Source of the DNA: DATEAV01 sp964575425
Lineage (GTDB): Bacteria; Chloroflexota; Anaerolineae; Anaerolineales; E44-bin32
NCBI GenBank assembly: GCA_964575425.1
Contig: CAZNRD010000035.1
Span: 1-27,914, forward strand
Direction: 5' to 3'
DNA length: 27,914 nucleotides
Made by a program: the position numbers and the translations under genes. Of the stretch, positions 1 to 7,865 are shown piece by piece (within the stretch, counting starts at the first letter, position 1; every line of letters starts with the position of its first letter). Under the pieces are notes generated by a model, which was not told the origin of the DNA, did not search any database, and saw only the letters and a program-made list of their open reading frames with translations.

Positions 1-222
1 GGGGGTGGATGCTGCCGTGTCGGTGGCGGCGGGGCTGGCGGCCGCGGCGGTGGTGAGCGCCGGGGTAGCCGTGGCGGCGGGCTGGCGGCCGCGACCGCGC
101 CGCTGTGGCTCGCCGTTGGAGCCACGGCGATCGTGGCCGGTTTCATTGGTTATGGGCTTGAAGCCTTAGGTATTACGGACTGGGCCAAGGCCTTGGTCAA
201 CAGCTGGTTCCAGAACGGATAG
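1..222 (+). CDS. C-terminal end of an Ala/Gly-rich membrane-associated protein (5' partial, probable frameshift)
   Basis: The gene enters from outside the window. Up to about base 80 the sensible reading is frame 2, an Ala/Val/Gly-rich hydrophobic stretch. After it the sensible reading is frame 1, a hydrophobic helix followed by GYGLEALGITDWAKALVNSW and a TAG at 220-222. The switch falls in a 3-G run that is a 4-G run in an otherwise identical upstream repeat copy. Restoring one G joins the two frames, so I infer one protein with a single-base deletion, real or a sequencing error. Its ending (hydrophobic segment plus short amphipathic tail) would suit the tail of a large secreted or toxin-like protein, but I do not recognise a family. 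A membrane protein gene starts 10 bases downstream. Confidence 0.45.
   Translation, partial: GGGCCRVGGGGAGGRGGGERRGSRGGGLAAATAPLWLAVGATAIVAGFIGYGLEALGITDWAKALVNSWFQNG
23..93 (+). repeat. Short direct repeat with one-base indel
   Basis: Bases 23-46 and 71-93 are the same 24-nt unit (GTGGCGGCGGGGCTGGCGGC followed by CGCG), except that the second copy has GGG where the first has GGGG. Both copies start in the same codon phase, so the missing G is what shifts the reading frame of the overlapping gene. Confidence 0.8.
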
Positions 223-232
223 CGAGGAGACC

Positions 233-913
233 ATGCCGAGAAAAGATATGCCGAAGGCGCCCGTCGCCTCGATGCCGCTCTGGAAGGCGGTGCTGATGGG
301 CGCGGGATTGGGGTTGATTTGCGGGTTTTTTGGTTGGTTGGCCCCATCGGTCCTGCACCATGGCCTGCACGGCCGTTGGCCACCCGTGAGCGCCTGGCCC
401 GCCATCCACTTCGGGTTCTTCACTCTGATCTCGATCTACATGTGGTGGGCCTGGCGGCCGCGGCGCAAGCACGGCCGCTGGCTGCGCTGGTGTGGTTCTG
501 TCGCATTCACTGTATACCTCTCCGCATTGTTCATCGCGGGAGGCGTGATCTACTGGGATGCCCTCCTTGCAGCGCCGTGGAGCTGGATCGTCAACGGCGT
601 CTCGATCGCGCTGTTCATCCTGGTCTGGGTCCTCCCTGCCATCTCGCAGAAGGCCGCCAGGCGAATTGCCTTCGCCCAGGACCGCTTGAGCTTCAAGATG
701 CTCGCCTTCGGAGGCCCCGCCGCCCTGATGGTGACCGCCGGCATCCTGGGCGCCAACTTCGGCCTGCATGGAGGGCCGTCTGCAGAAGGCCAGGTCGACC
801 CCAGGCTCGTTGTATTCGCCTTCGCCCTTCCCATTCTGGGCATCGGCCTGGCTCAATACAACGCCCATCATTTCTGGCCCTATCGCCCGTGGCAAAAGGA
901 TGGGGAGGCATGA
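233..913 (+). CDS. Multi-pass membrane protein of unknown function
   Basis: A 226-residue protein starting at ATG 233, with a purine-rich GCGAGGAGA just upstream as ribosome binding site. After a basic N-terminus (MPRKDMPK) there are about six hydrophobic segments, around residues 18-40, 58-73, 86-107, 113-133, 152-172 and 191-206. They are separated by short charged loops such as RPRRKHGR. No catalytic motif is visible and I do not recognise the family. It sits 10 bases behind the end of the preceding gene and overlaps the next small reading frame by ATGA, so the three are probably co-transcribed. If the preceding gene is a toxin-like tail, an immunity role would be possible, but this rests on position only. 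Confidence 0.7.
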   Translation: MPRKDMPKAPVASMPLWKAVLMGAGLGLICGFFGWLAPSVLHHGLHGRWPPVSAWPAIHFGFFTLISIYMWWAWRPRRKHGRWLRWCGSVAFTVYLSALFIAGGVIYWDALLAAPWSWIVNGVSIALFILVWVLPAISQKAARRIAFAQDRLSFKMLAFGGPAALMVTAGILGANFGLHGGPSAEGQVDPRLVVFAFALPILGIGLAQYNAHHFWPYRPWQKDGEA

Positions 914-990
914 GCATCTGGATGGTGGTGGCCGGGATCGTCGGCGCCCTCGTGGGGATGTGGCTGTGGCGGAGGCGCGCCAGACGGTGA
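910..990 (+). CDS. Small single-span membrane peptide (26 aa)
   Basis: The frame starts at ATG 910 and overlaps the stop of the preceding membrane protein by ATGA, a typical translational-coupling arrangement. The product is one hydrophobic helix (MSIWMVVAGIVGALVGMWLW) followed by a basic tail RRRARR, the layout of a small protein with N-out/C-in topology. There is no independent ribosome binding site. It could be a genuine small subunit of its neighbour or a chance frame. The coupling, the clean helix and the positive-inside tail favour a real gene, but there is no homology support. Confidence 0.4.
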   Translation: MSIWMVVAGIVGALVGMWLWRRRARR

Positions 991-1167
991 GGGTCGGCAC
1001 CCTCAAGGTCTGTTAGCGGCAAAGGCAAGCGAGGGTTGCGGTCCTTGGCGGGCCGCATCTGGCTGTAGAAGGCAAGTACGAACGCGGCATCTTGGCGCTC
1101 TGTGAACGCGTGATGCCGAGCGGGTGGTGGAGACGGGTCCGAGGCGTAGGCGCCGCTCGCGCCTTAG

Positions 1168-1841
1168 GGCGAGCCTGGGCCCAGCGCCTCGACTTCATCT
1201 TCGGGTGTTCTGTGGGGAGCGGCGGCAGCGGTCGTGATTGCCGCGGCGACGGCGGCGGCGCTGGAGGCGGCGAGGAAGAGGTGGGAGGAGGAAGAGCGGC
1301 TGAAGGCCGAGATCGCTCGCAAGAACGCCGAGGCCGAGGCGAGGGAGGCCGAGGCGCGGCATCTGGCATGGCTGGCGGGGCTCGCGGCGGCGGCGAAGGA
1401 GACGAAGGACCAACTGTTCGACCGGCGTGAGCTCCGGCTGGAGGCGATGGACCTGGCCAACCGGGCGCGGGCTGAGACGGAAGCCTACAAGCCGCCGCGC
1501 GCCGCCCTGCCCGCCCCGCCCGACGACCAGGAGCGCATCCGCGTTGCCACAGCGCCTCGGGGCCTCCGCCAGGTGGCCGAGCGGAGGGATGAGCCTCTGC
1601 AGCCGATGCCAGCTCGGCCGCCCCGGGCACGCCGGGGCTGACCGCCTACTTCCATCGCCCCCTGGGCAAGGACGTCTTGCGCAGCGCCGCCTGGTCGGGC
1701 GGCGCGGCCCTGTTGCGCCCCACGGCTGTGGTGGCCCCGGGGCTGGCGGTGCAGGGCGGGGTTGTGCAGGAGGGGGTGTATGCGGTCGGGAACGGCGCCA
1801 TGCGCTGGTGCCTCAGCCATCCGACCGGCTGCGCGCGCTAG
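1168..1841 (+). pseudogene. Frameshifted gene: membrane helix plus coiled coil plus Gly/Ala-rich C-terminal domain
   Basis: Frame 1 is open from 1168 and encodes a hydrophobic helix (about 1204-1260), then a strongly charged coiled coil (ARKRWEEEERLKAEIARKNA and onward), then a Pro-rich linker, ending at TGA 1639. The only early start is GTG 1234, inside the hydrophobic helix, so the true start is unclear and may lie across another lesion. From about 1593 frame 3 carries protein-like sequence (PGTPGLTAYFHRPLGKDVLR, then GAALLRPTAVVAPGLAVQGG) to TAG 1839-1841. One frameshift between about 1586 and 1600 joins them into a protein of about 200 residues. I do not recognise a family. A helix, coiled coil and compact C-terminal domain would fit an orphan tail of a modular surface or toxin protein, which is speculation. 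Confidence 0.4.
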
Positions 1842-2018
1842 TCCGCGCTGCAGGGCTGCGTCCTGCCCAGCCCCGATGAGCACAAGCGTCCACCGGGCAT
1901 CACCAGGAAGGATGCAGGCGCCTCTTCAGTGCGGCTCACCCTGCCCCCGGCGGGAAGGACGGACCGTTGCGCAGTCCTTTGCGGGCTCTCCTGCCGGCGC
2001 CGTCGTTTCGCTTCGTCG

Positions 2019-2888
2019 TCAGTCGGCTACCGGGAAGTAGCAGAGCCCGCCCGTCCCCGGGCCGGTGTGGACGGCCAGAGCGGGCGAGAGCTCGGTGATC
2101 AGCGACTCCACAACGGTCAGCCGCTCTTCGATCATCGCCTTCAGGCGACGCATCTCCTCGAGCGCACCCGCGTGCACGTAGGCGATCTTGATCCTGCCCA
2201 GCTTGCCAACGGCCGCCTCGACCATGTCCACCATCTTCTCGTACGCCTTGGCCCGGCTGCGCGCCTGACCGAGCGGCACGATGATCCCATCCACCATCCC
2301 GATCAGGGGCTTGATGTTGAGCAGAGTGCCGACGAGATGCTCCGCCTTCCCGATGCGCCCGCCGAGGTACAGATAACGCAGTGTGTCGGCCGTCTGGATC
2401 ATGCGCGTGATCGGGATCATCCGCTGGACCAGGGCCACCACCTGCTCCAGCCGCGCCCCGGCGAGCGCCGCACGCGCCGCCTCGATCACCATCCAGCCGT
2501 GGCACATTGAGACGTTGCGCGTGTCGATCACCTCGATTCGCAGCGAGGGGTCCTGCTCCTGTGCCATGCTGGCTGCGGCGCGCGCTGCCTGGTAGGCGCC
2601 GCTTCCCGCAGAGGTCATGTGGATGCTTACGATCTCCCGTGCTTCTTCCTTCTCGATGAGGTCCTGATAGACCGAGAGGTAGTCCCCCGGCCCGGGGCTG
2701 GCCGTGGTGGGCAGCACCTGGGCGGTCGGCAGCCAGCGCAGCAGCTCATCCAGCTGGATGGTCACGAGGTCGCGCAGGACTTCCTGGCCGCGGTGGATGT
2801 AGTAGGCCACCCAGCGAATCCCCAGGCTCTCGATCAGCTGCGCGGGGATGCTGGCGCAGCTGTCGGTAACAACATTCACTCCGCCCAT
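2019..2888 (-). CDS. degV: DegV family fatty-acid-binding protein
   Basis: A 289-residue protein of normal length for the family. DegV/FakB proteins bind a fatty acid in a cleft and, in Firmicutes, hand it to a fatty-acid kinase as FakB. Family signatures are visible: N-terminal NVVTDSCASIP, the mid TTASPGPGDY segment with the conserved fatty-acid-contacting Ser region, SAGSGAYQAARAAA, and TADTLRYLYLGGRIGKAEHL near the C-terminal third. I chose ATG 2888 because the DegV domain begins immediately there; the frame stays open further upstream but reads as low-complexity sequence. The Shine-Dalgarno is weak (GGGAAAACAAG). It is divergent from the lipoprotein gene at 3058 and probably has its own promoter. 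No kinase (FakA) gene lies in the window, although a DAK2-like protein is encoded at 24265. Confidence 0.9.
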   Translation of the reverse strand: MGGVNVVTDSCASIPAQLIESLGIRWVAYYIHRGQEVLRDLVTIQLDELLRWLPTAQVLPTTASPGPGDYLSVYQDLIEKEEAREIVSIHMTSAGSGAYQAARAAASMAQEQDPSLRIEVIDTRNVSMCHGWMVIEAARAALAGARLEQVVALVQRMIPITRMIQTADTLRYLYLGGRIGKAEHLVGTLLNIKPLIGMVDGIIVPLGQARSRAKAYEKMVDMVEAAVGKLGRIKIAYVHAGALEEMRRLKAMIEERLTVVESLITELSPALAVHTGPGTGGLCYFPVAD

Positions 2889-2930
2889 CTTGTTTTCCCA
2901 GGGTTGCCGCAGGCGCAGCCACCCCGCCCC

Positions 2931-2936
2931 ATTGTA
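2931..2936 (-). promoter_or_regulatory. Candidate -10 box for degV
   Basis: On the minus strand TACAAT lies 42 bases upstream of the degV start codon, in the divergent region. No convincing -35 element is seen 17 bases further upstream. Confidence 0.35.
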
Positions 2937-3016
2937 GTCCAGTTTCCCGGGACCGGGCAGCAGCGGTTTCCTCCCGTCTCCACGGCGGCTTTCCGTAGTG
3001 CGCTGGCGCGAACATC

Positions 3017-3025
3017 TGCTATGAT
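3017..3025 (+). promoter_or_regulatory. Extended -10 promoter for the SdrD_B lipoprotein
   Basis: TGCTATGAT matches the extended -10 consensus (TGnTAnnnT) and lies 32 bases before ATG 3058. There is no good -35, as is usual for extended -10 promoters. Confidence 0.5.
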
Positions 3026-3057
3026 TGACGCCACGTTCGGCTGCGCGAGGTGTTCCC

Positions 3058-4299
3058 ATGCCAACGTTTCGCCTCCGCCTTTGCTTGCTCGGGCTGATCC
3101 CTGCGGTGGGGCTGCTCCTCGGGGCCTGCAATCTCCCCGCCCCCCTGCCACCGACGACGATCACGCCGCCGTCCTTCCCGCCCCCCGCTTCCCCCGGCGC
3201 GGGCATCGCCGTCCTAGGTGGTCGGGTGTGGAATGACCTGTGCGCCGCGGGTGCGGAAGGCACGGTTCCTCCCGGCTGCATCGTCATCGATACCTTCGGG
3301 AACGTGCAGGGTGACGGCGTGATGGACGCGGGCGAGACCGGCATTGCAGGAGTCCAGGTGTCGCTGGGGGCCGGCTCGTGCCCGTCGTCTGACCTTGCCA
3401 CGACCTACACCACGGGCGATGGTGCCTACCAGTTCGCCGGCCTGGCGGCTGGCACCTACTGCATCTCGGTTCCACCGCCGCAGGCTCTCCCCGGCGCGCC
3501 TCTCCCCGGCGGTGTCTGGACCTACCCCGCCGTGAGCGACCCGCTGGGTGTGGCCTTCACCACAGTGACGCTGACCGACGGCGAGCTGCGCGTCAACCTC
3601 AACTTCGGATGGGACTACCACGAGGCAGCCACTCCGACCCCGACCGAACTCGCCATCACGCCCACGCCGAGCGAGACCCCCACACCCACCCTCACGCCCA
3701 CGGCCACGCCCTCGAGCGGTGACCCGCGCGCTCGCCTCGGCAGCCCGACCTGGCGCGACGCCTTCGACAGCGGCGCCAACTGGCCGCTGTATGCCGACGA
3801 GCACGTCCGCTTTACGGTGGAGGAAGGCAGGCTGGTGATGACCGCCCTCAAGGCCGAACTGTACGACGGCTGGGTGCTCAGCTGGCCTCAGGTCGACAGG
3901 TTCTACCTCGAGGCCCCGATCGCTTTCGGCACCTGTGCCGAGCGCGATCGCGCCGGCCTGGTCTTCCGTGCCTACGCCACTCCCAATGGCTACGCTGGCT
4001 ACCTCTTTGCCGTCACCTGCGACGGACGCTACTCGCTGCGCGCCTGGAATGCCCCCGGCTTCAGCAGCATCGTCGACTGGACTCAGGATGACCGCATCCA
4101 GGTTGGCGCCAACGCCACCAACCGCCTCGGGGTATGGGTCGAGGGCAGCCGCATTCAGCTCTACATCAACGGCGAACTCGCGCGTGAAGTGACGGACACC
4201 AGCCACGCCGGGCGCATGTTCGGGCTTTTCGTGGGCGCGGCGAAGACCGCTGGCTTCACTGCCCGCGTCGACGAGATCGCTTACTGGCTGCTGCCATAG
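3058..4299 (+). CDS. Secreted lipoprotein: SdrD_B-like domain, Thr/Pro linker, C-terminal LamG-like domain
   Basis: A 413-residue protein. ATG 3058 gives a clear signal peptide (basic MPTFRLR, hydrophobic core) with lipobox LLGAC, lipidated Cys at residue 24; an upstream in-frame TTG at 3025 would spoil this. A Pro-rich stretch follows, then an SdrD_B-like beta-sandwich at about residues 50-185 with calcium-binding style DGVMDAGETGIAGVQVSL and GDGAYQFAGLAAGTYCISV. Next comes a Thr/Pro linker (TPTPSETPTPTLTPTATP), then a concanavalin-A/LamG-like domain at about 220-413 (FDSGANWPLY, LVFRAYATPNGYAGYLF, RIQLYINGELAREVTD, ending VDEIAYWLLP). The role is probably adhesion or glycan binding at the outer face of the membrane; no catalytic residues are evident. 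Extended -10 upstream; divergent from degV. Confidence 0.85.
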   Translation: MPTFRLRLCLLGLIPAVGLLLGACNLPAPLPPTTITPPSFPPPASPGAGIAVLGGRVWNDLCAAGAEGTVPPGCIVIDTFGNVQGDGVMDAGETGIAGVQVSLGAGSCPSSDLATTYTTGDGAYQFAGLAAGTYCISVPPPQALPGAPLPGGVWTYPAVSDPLGVAFTTVTLTDGELRVNLNFGWDYHEAATPTPTELAITPTPSETPTPTLTPTATPSSGDPRARLGSPTWRDAFDSGANWPLYADEHVRFTVEEGRLVMTALKAELYDGWVLSWPQVDRFYLEAPIAFGTCAERDRAGLVFRAYATPNGYAGYLFAVTCDGRYSLRAWNAPGFSSIVDWTQDDRIQVGANATNRLGVWVEGSRIQLYINGELAREVTDTSHAGRMFGLFVGAAKTAGFTARVDEIAYWLLP

Positions 4300-4413
4300 C
4301 AGTCTTTCTACTGCAGTCCACGGAGAGTTGGGGCCGCCGCGCGGATGCCGACGGCCCCGCTGCTCTGGCAATCCGGAAGGTGCCGGTCGTCACTCCCTTC
4401 GGCCGCTTCTTCG

Positions 4414-4422
4414 TGCTATAGT
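4414..4422 (+). promoter_or_regulatory. Extended -10 promoter of the glycyl radical enzyme operon
   Basis: TGCTATAGT matches TGnTAnnnT, 37 bases upstream of ATG 4460. No clear -35 or operator is visible. Confidence 0.5.
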
Positions 4423-4459
4423 CCTCGCACACACGCCTCGATGCCTCAGGAGGCAAGCA

Positions 4460-6868
4460 ATGGCCACGACCGTAGGTGCCGAACCGGTCCTGCGCCCAGC
4501 CGATCTCTGGAGTCCGGGCGCCGGCCTCTCCCCTCGCATCCAGCGTCTGCGCGACCAGTTCTGGTCCTTCTATCAGCGGGACTTCACCAACGAAGTGCGC
4601 GCCTACACCACGGGCACGCCGTGGGACTGCGTCTACTCGATCTGGCACTGGAGCAACGTCCCCGAGGTGGCGCAGTTCCAGCTGGGCTACCGATCCTACC
4701 TGCTGGCCTCGGCCGAGCGGGTCGACCTGCCCCCCGGCTTCTGGGACGAGCCGCTCGTGGTCCGCCAGGCGCTGTTCTTCCGCGAGGTCGTCCGCCGCCA
4801 TTTGCCGGTGCACATCCTCGAGGGCGAGCTGATCGTCGGCTCCAACTTCTGCACCGCTCTCTCGCGCTGCCTGAAGAAAGGCGAAGCGCGGCAGCGCGAC
4901 GCAGCCGAGCGCCGCTTCCTCAAGGAGTGGCATGCCCTCAACGACATCGGCATCGGCAACTGCGGCGCCGTCCCCGGCCACCTCGTGCCCAACTATCCAA
5001 AGGCCCTGCGCCGCGGCTGGAAGGGCATCGCCGACGAGGCCGAAGCCGTCCTGGCCGACCCATCCGCAAGCCGGCAGCAGCGCGACCTCGCCCGGGCCGT
5101 CGTCATCTGCGCTACGGCCGTGCGCCTGCTGATGGAACGCTACGCGGCGGAGGCTGAGGCCGAGGCTGCGGGGTGCAGCGATGCGAACCGCCGCGCGGAA
5201 CTCGTCGAAGTCGCCTGCATCTGCCGCAAGGTCCCCTGGCTCCCGGCAGAAACGTTCCCCGAGGCGCTCCAGTCGCTCTGGCTCACCCACATGATGCTCA
5301 TGGCCGCTGAGAGCTATCCCGGTCCTGGCGTCTCTCCCGGCCGCGTCGACCAATACCTCTATCCCTACTACCAAGCGGACCTGGCCTCCGGCCGCCTCAC
5401 CCGTGAGCAGGCCAAAGAATGGCTTGAATGCTGGTGGATCAAGCACAACTACGCCTATGACTTCCAGGGCTGGGTGGGCACCAACCAGGGCATCAACTCC
5501 TCCTTCGGGCAGCTCATCACCCTCGGAGGCACGCGAGCCGACGGCAGCGACGCCTCAAATGACCTGACCTACCTGATGCTCGACGTCATCGAGGAGATCA
5601 ACCTGCTCGAGCCCAAACCTAACGTCCGCATCCACGCCAACACGCCCGATCGGCTGCTCGAGAGCCTGGTAGACATCCTCAGCCGCGCCCAGGGAGCGCC
5701 GTTCCTGCTCAACTTCGACGAGGCTTCGATCGCCGGGCTGCGATGGCAGGGGCTTCCGGAAGAGGCGCTGTGGGACTACGCCCCGGTCGGCTGCCTGGAA
5801 AACACGCTGGCTGGCTGCGACCGGTCGGGGACGGTCGACGTCAACCTCAACCTGGCCAAGGCCGTCGAGCTGGCCCTCAACGACGGCCGCGACATGGCCA
5901 CCGGCCGCCAGGTGGGCCCTCGAACCGGCGACCCGCGCTCCTTTACATCGTTCGACCAGTTCATGGCCGCGTTCGAAGCGCAGCTTCTCCACCTGGTGCG
6001 CTGGATCATCCGCGTCAACAACCTGGCGGACGCGGGCCGGGCGCGCTGGGAACCGGTGCCATACCTTTCGGCCCTGGTCGACGGCTGCCTGGAGAGCGGC
6101 CGCGACAGCAACGCCGGCGGCGCCCGCCACAACTACCTCACCGTCGAGGGCGTTGGCCTGGCCACCGCCGCCGACAGCCTCGCTGCCGTCCAGGCACTCG
6201 TCTACCAGACTCGCCAGGTCTCGATGGACACCCTATTGGCCGCGCTGCGCGACAACTTCGAAGGTCACGAACCGCTGCGGCAGATGCTGCTGCACAAGGC
6301 GCCGAAGTACGGCAACGACGATCCTGCCGCCGATGATCTTGCGCGTCACATCAGCCGCCTCTGGACCGAAGAGGCGTTCCGCCACGACTCACCCACCGGC
6401 AAGCGCTACCGCGGCGGCTACCTCTCCTGGAACTACTGGATCGCCTACGCTCCCACCACCGCCGCCACTCCTGATGGTCGCCGCCGCGGCCAGTACCTCT
6501 CCAACGCGGTCTGCCCCGTCAACGGCGCCGACCGCAAAGGCCCCACGGCTGTCATCAAGAGCGTCGGCCACCTTGACCTGCAGACGGCCCCCAACGGCGC
6601 CAGCCACACCATGAGCTTCAGCCCCGGCCTGCTGCGCGATCCGGAGCACCGCAGTAAACTCATCGCGTTGCTGCGCGCCTACGACCGCGTCGGCGGCACT
6701 TGCCTTCAGGTCAACGTCATCGATGCGAAGACGCTGCGCCAAGCCCAGCAGCATCCCGACAAGTACCGCAACCTGCTCGTGCGCGTCACCGGCTACAACG
6801 CCTACTTCGTCGGCCTGGGCAAAGAGATCCAGGACGAGATCATCGCCCGCGCGAGCCACGGACTGTGA
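4460..6868 (+). CDS. Glycyl radical enzyme (PFL-like), substrate unknown
   Basis: An 802-residue protein, standard length for the pyruvate formate-lyase-like superfamily. ATG 4460 follows a strong AGGAGG (4448-4453). The N-terminal two thirds form the PFL domain, with RWQGLPEEALWDYAPVGCLE placing the active-site thiyl Cys at residue 445, followed by Leu and Glu. This Cys-X-Glu arrangement is typical of dehydratase, lyase and decarboxylase members rather than true PFL, which has Cys-Cys. The C-terminal glycyl radical loop is RVTGYNAYFVGLGKEIQDEI, radical Gly at residue 778. The enzyme is cytoplasmic, oxygen-sensitive and needs the activase encoded 10 bases downstream. GCLEN is not the GCVEP of choline TMA-lyase or glycerol dehydratase, so the substrate cannot be named. 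The next two genes are packed tightly behind it, suggesting one operon. Confidence 0.93.
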   Translation: MATTVGAEPVLRPADLWSPGAGLSPRIQRLRDQFWSFYQRDFTNEVRAYTTGTPWDCVYSIWHWSNVPEVAQFQLGYRSYLLASAERVDLPPGFWDEPLVVRQALFFREVVRRHLPVHILEGELIVGSNFCTALSRCLKKGEARQRDAAERRFLKEWHALNDIGIGNCGAVPGHLVPNYPKALRRGWKGIADEAEAVLADPSASRQQRDLARAVVICATAVRLLMERYAAEAEAEAAGCSDANRRAELVEVACICRKVPWLPAETFPEALQSLWLTHMMLMAAESYPGPGVSPGRVDQYLYPYYQADLASGRLTREQAKEWLECWWIKHNYAYDFQGWVGTNQGINSSFGQLITLGGTRADGSDASNDLTYLMLDVIEEINLLEPKPNVRIHANTPDRLLESLVDILSRAQGAPFLLNFDEASIAGLRWQGLPEEALWDYAPVGCLENTLAGCDRSGTVDVNLNLAKAVELALNDGRDMATGRQVGPRTGDPRSFTSFDQFMAAFEAQLLHLVRWIIRVNNLADAGRARWEPVPYLSALVDGCLESGRDSNAGGARHNYLTVEGVGLATAADSLAAVQALVYQTRQVSMDTLLAALRDNFEGHEPLRQMLLHKAPKYGNDDPAADDLARHISRLWTEEAFRHDSPTGKRYRGGYLSWNYWIAYAPTTAATPDGRRRGQYLSNAVCPVNGADRKGPTAVIKSVGHLDLQTAPNGASHTMSFSPGLLRDPEHRSKLIALLRAYDRVGGTCLQVNVIDAKTLRQAQQHPDKYRNLLVRVTGYNAYFVGLGKEIQDEIIARASHGL

Positions 6869-6878
6869 GAGCCGCCTC

Positions 6879-7865
6879 GTGAACGCTGCGTCTGCCCCCG
6901 ACGCGCCCACCGGGCTCGTCTTCAATATCCAGCAGTTCAGCACCGAAGACGGCCCAGGCATCCGCACCACGGTCTTCCTTAAGGGCTGCCCTCTGCGCTG
7001 CGCCTGGTGTCACAACCCCGAAGGCATGCACGCGCGGCCGGACCTGGTCTGGTTCGACGTGCGCTGCATCGGCGCACGCGTGTGCATCCGTGTCTGCCCT
7101 GAAGACGCCCTGACGCTCACGCCGGATGGGATGTGGATTGACCGCCAGCGCTGTACGCTCTGCGGCAAGTGCGCCGAAGCCTGCCCCGCCGCGGCGCTGG
7201 AGGTCATCGGCGTGCGCTGGACCGCCGAGGCGCTTGTGCGCGAAATCCTCAAGGACAAGGTCTTCTTCGAGACCTCCGGCGGCGGCGTGACCTTCAGCGG
7301 CGGGGAACCGATGATGCAGGATGCGTTCTTGTTTGAAATCCTTCCGCGCTGCAAGCAAGCCGGCCTGCACGTCGCCCTCGACACCTGCGGCGCCTTCGCC
7401 TGGCAGCGCTACGAACGCCTCCTGCCCTGGGTGGACCTGGTGCTGCTCGACCTCAAGCTCCTGGACAGCGAGCGCCATCGCGCGGCCACCGGCGTGAGCA
7501 ACGAGGCCATCCTGACGAACGCGCGCCTCTTCGCGCGACAGGCGCCGGAGGTCTGGATCCGCACGCCGGTCATCCCTGGCTACACCGACGCTCTCGAGGA
7601 CATCCTGGCCGTCGCGCGATTCATCCGCGAGGAAATGCCGTCGGTGCAGCGCTGGGACCTGCTCGCCTACACCAACCTCGGCAGGCCGAAGTACAAGAGG
7701 CTCGATCTCCCGTATCCCCTCGAACAGGCGCCGCTGCTGACGAGCGCACAGATGGAAGCGCTCTGGCAGGAGGCAGTCCACGTGGTTCCTGTGGCGCGCT
7801 GGTCGGGTATGACGCGCGAACCGAGCAGCGAGCCGGCCGCAACGGCGAAAGGAGTGACGCCGTGA
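6879..7865 (+). CDS. Glycyl radical enzyme activating enzyme (radical SAM), with one auxiliary-cluster Cys missing
   Basis: A 328-residue activase that abstracts hydrogen from the partner's Gly using S-adenosylmethionine and a 4Fe-4S cluster. GTG 6879 lies 10 bases after the partner's stop; the domain starts at GLVFNIQQFSTEDGPGIRTT. The radical SAM motif is GCPLRCAWC (Cys37, Cys41, Cys44). A ferredoxin-like insert with two clusters is expected. The second is complete (CTLCGKCAEACP), but the first reads CIGARVCIRVCP: Cys63, Ala66, Cys69, Cys73, where family members normally have four Cys. SGGEP-type (TFSGGEPMMQ), LDTCGAF and LLDLKLLDSERH motifs are all present. It overlaps the next gene by GTGA. 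Function as activase of the upstream enzyme is secure from family and position. Confidence 0.93.
   Translation: MNAASAPDAPTGLVFNIQQFSTEDGPGIRTTVFLKGCPLRCAWCHNPEGMHARPDLVWFDVRCIGARVCIRVCPEDALTLTPDGMWIDRQRCTLCGKCAEACPAAALEVIGVRWTAEALVREILKDKVFFETSGGGVTFSGGEPMMQDAFLFEILPRCKQAGLHVALDTCGAFAWQRYERLLPWVDLVLLDLKLLDSERHRAATGVSNEAILTNARLFARQAPEVWIRTPVIPGYTDALEDILAVARFIREEMPSVQRWDLLAYTNLGRPKYKRLDLPYPLEQAPLLTSAQMEALWQEAVHVVPVARWSGMTREPSSEPAATAKGVTP

Noticed and set aside
1092..1430. Plus-strand frame with Gly/Arg-rich translation
   Set aside because: The product becomes a Gly-Gly-Glu low-complexity string overlapping the coiled-coil frame, which has far better protein character. A short stretch before it (LAVEGKYERGILALCERV) looks protein-like but cannot be tied to a gene.
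3214..4371. Minus-strand open frame (385 codons) opposite the SdrD_B lipoprotein
   Set aside because: The plus strand has signal peptide, lipobox and recognisable domains; the minus reading has none.
4256..5446. Minus-strand open frame (396 codons) opposite the glycyl radical enzyme
   Set aside because: The composition is that of an antisense shadow, with no motif; the plus strand carries a full-length family protein.
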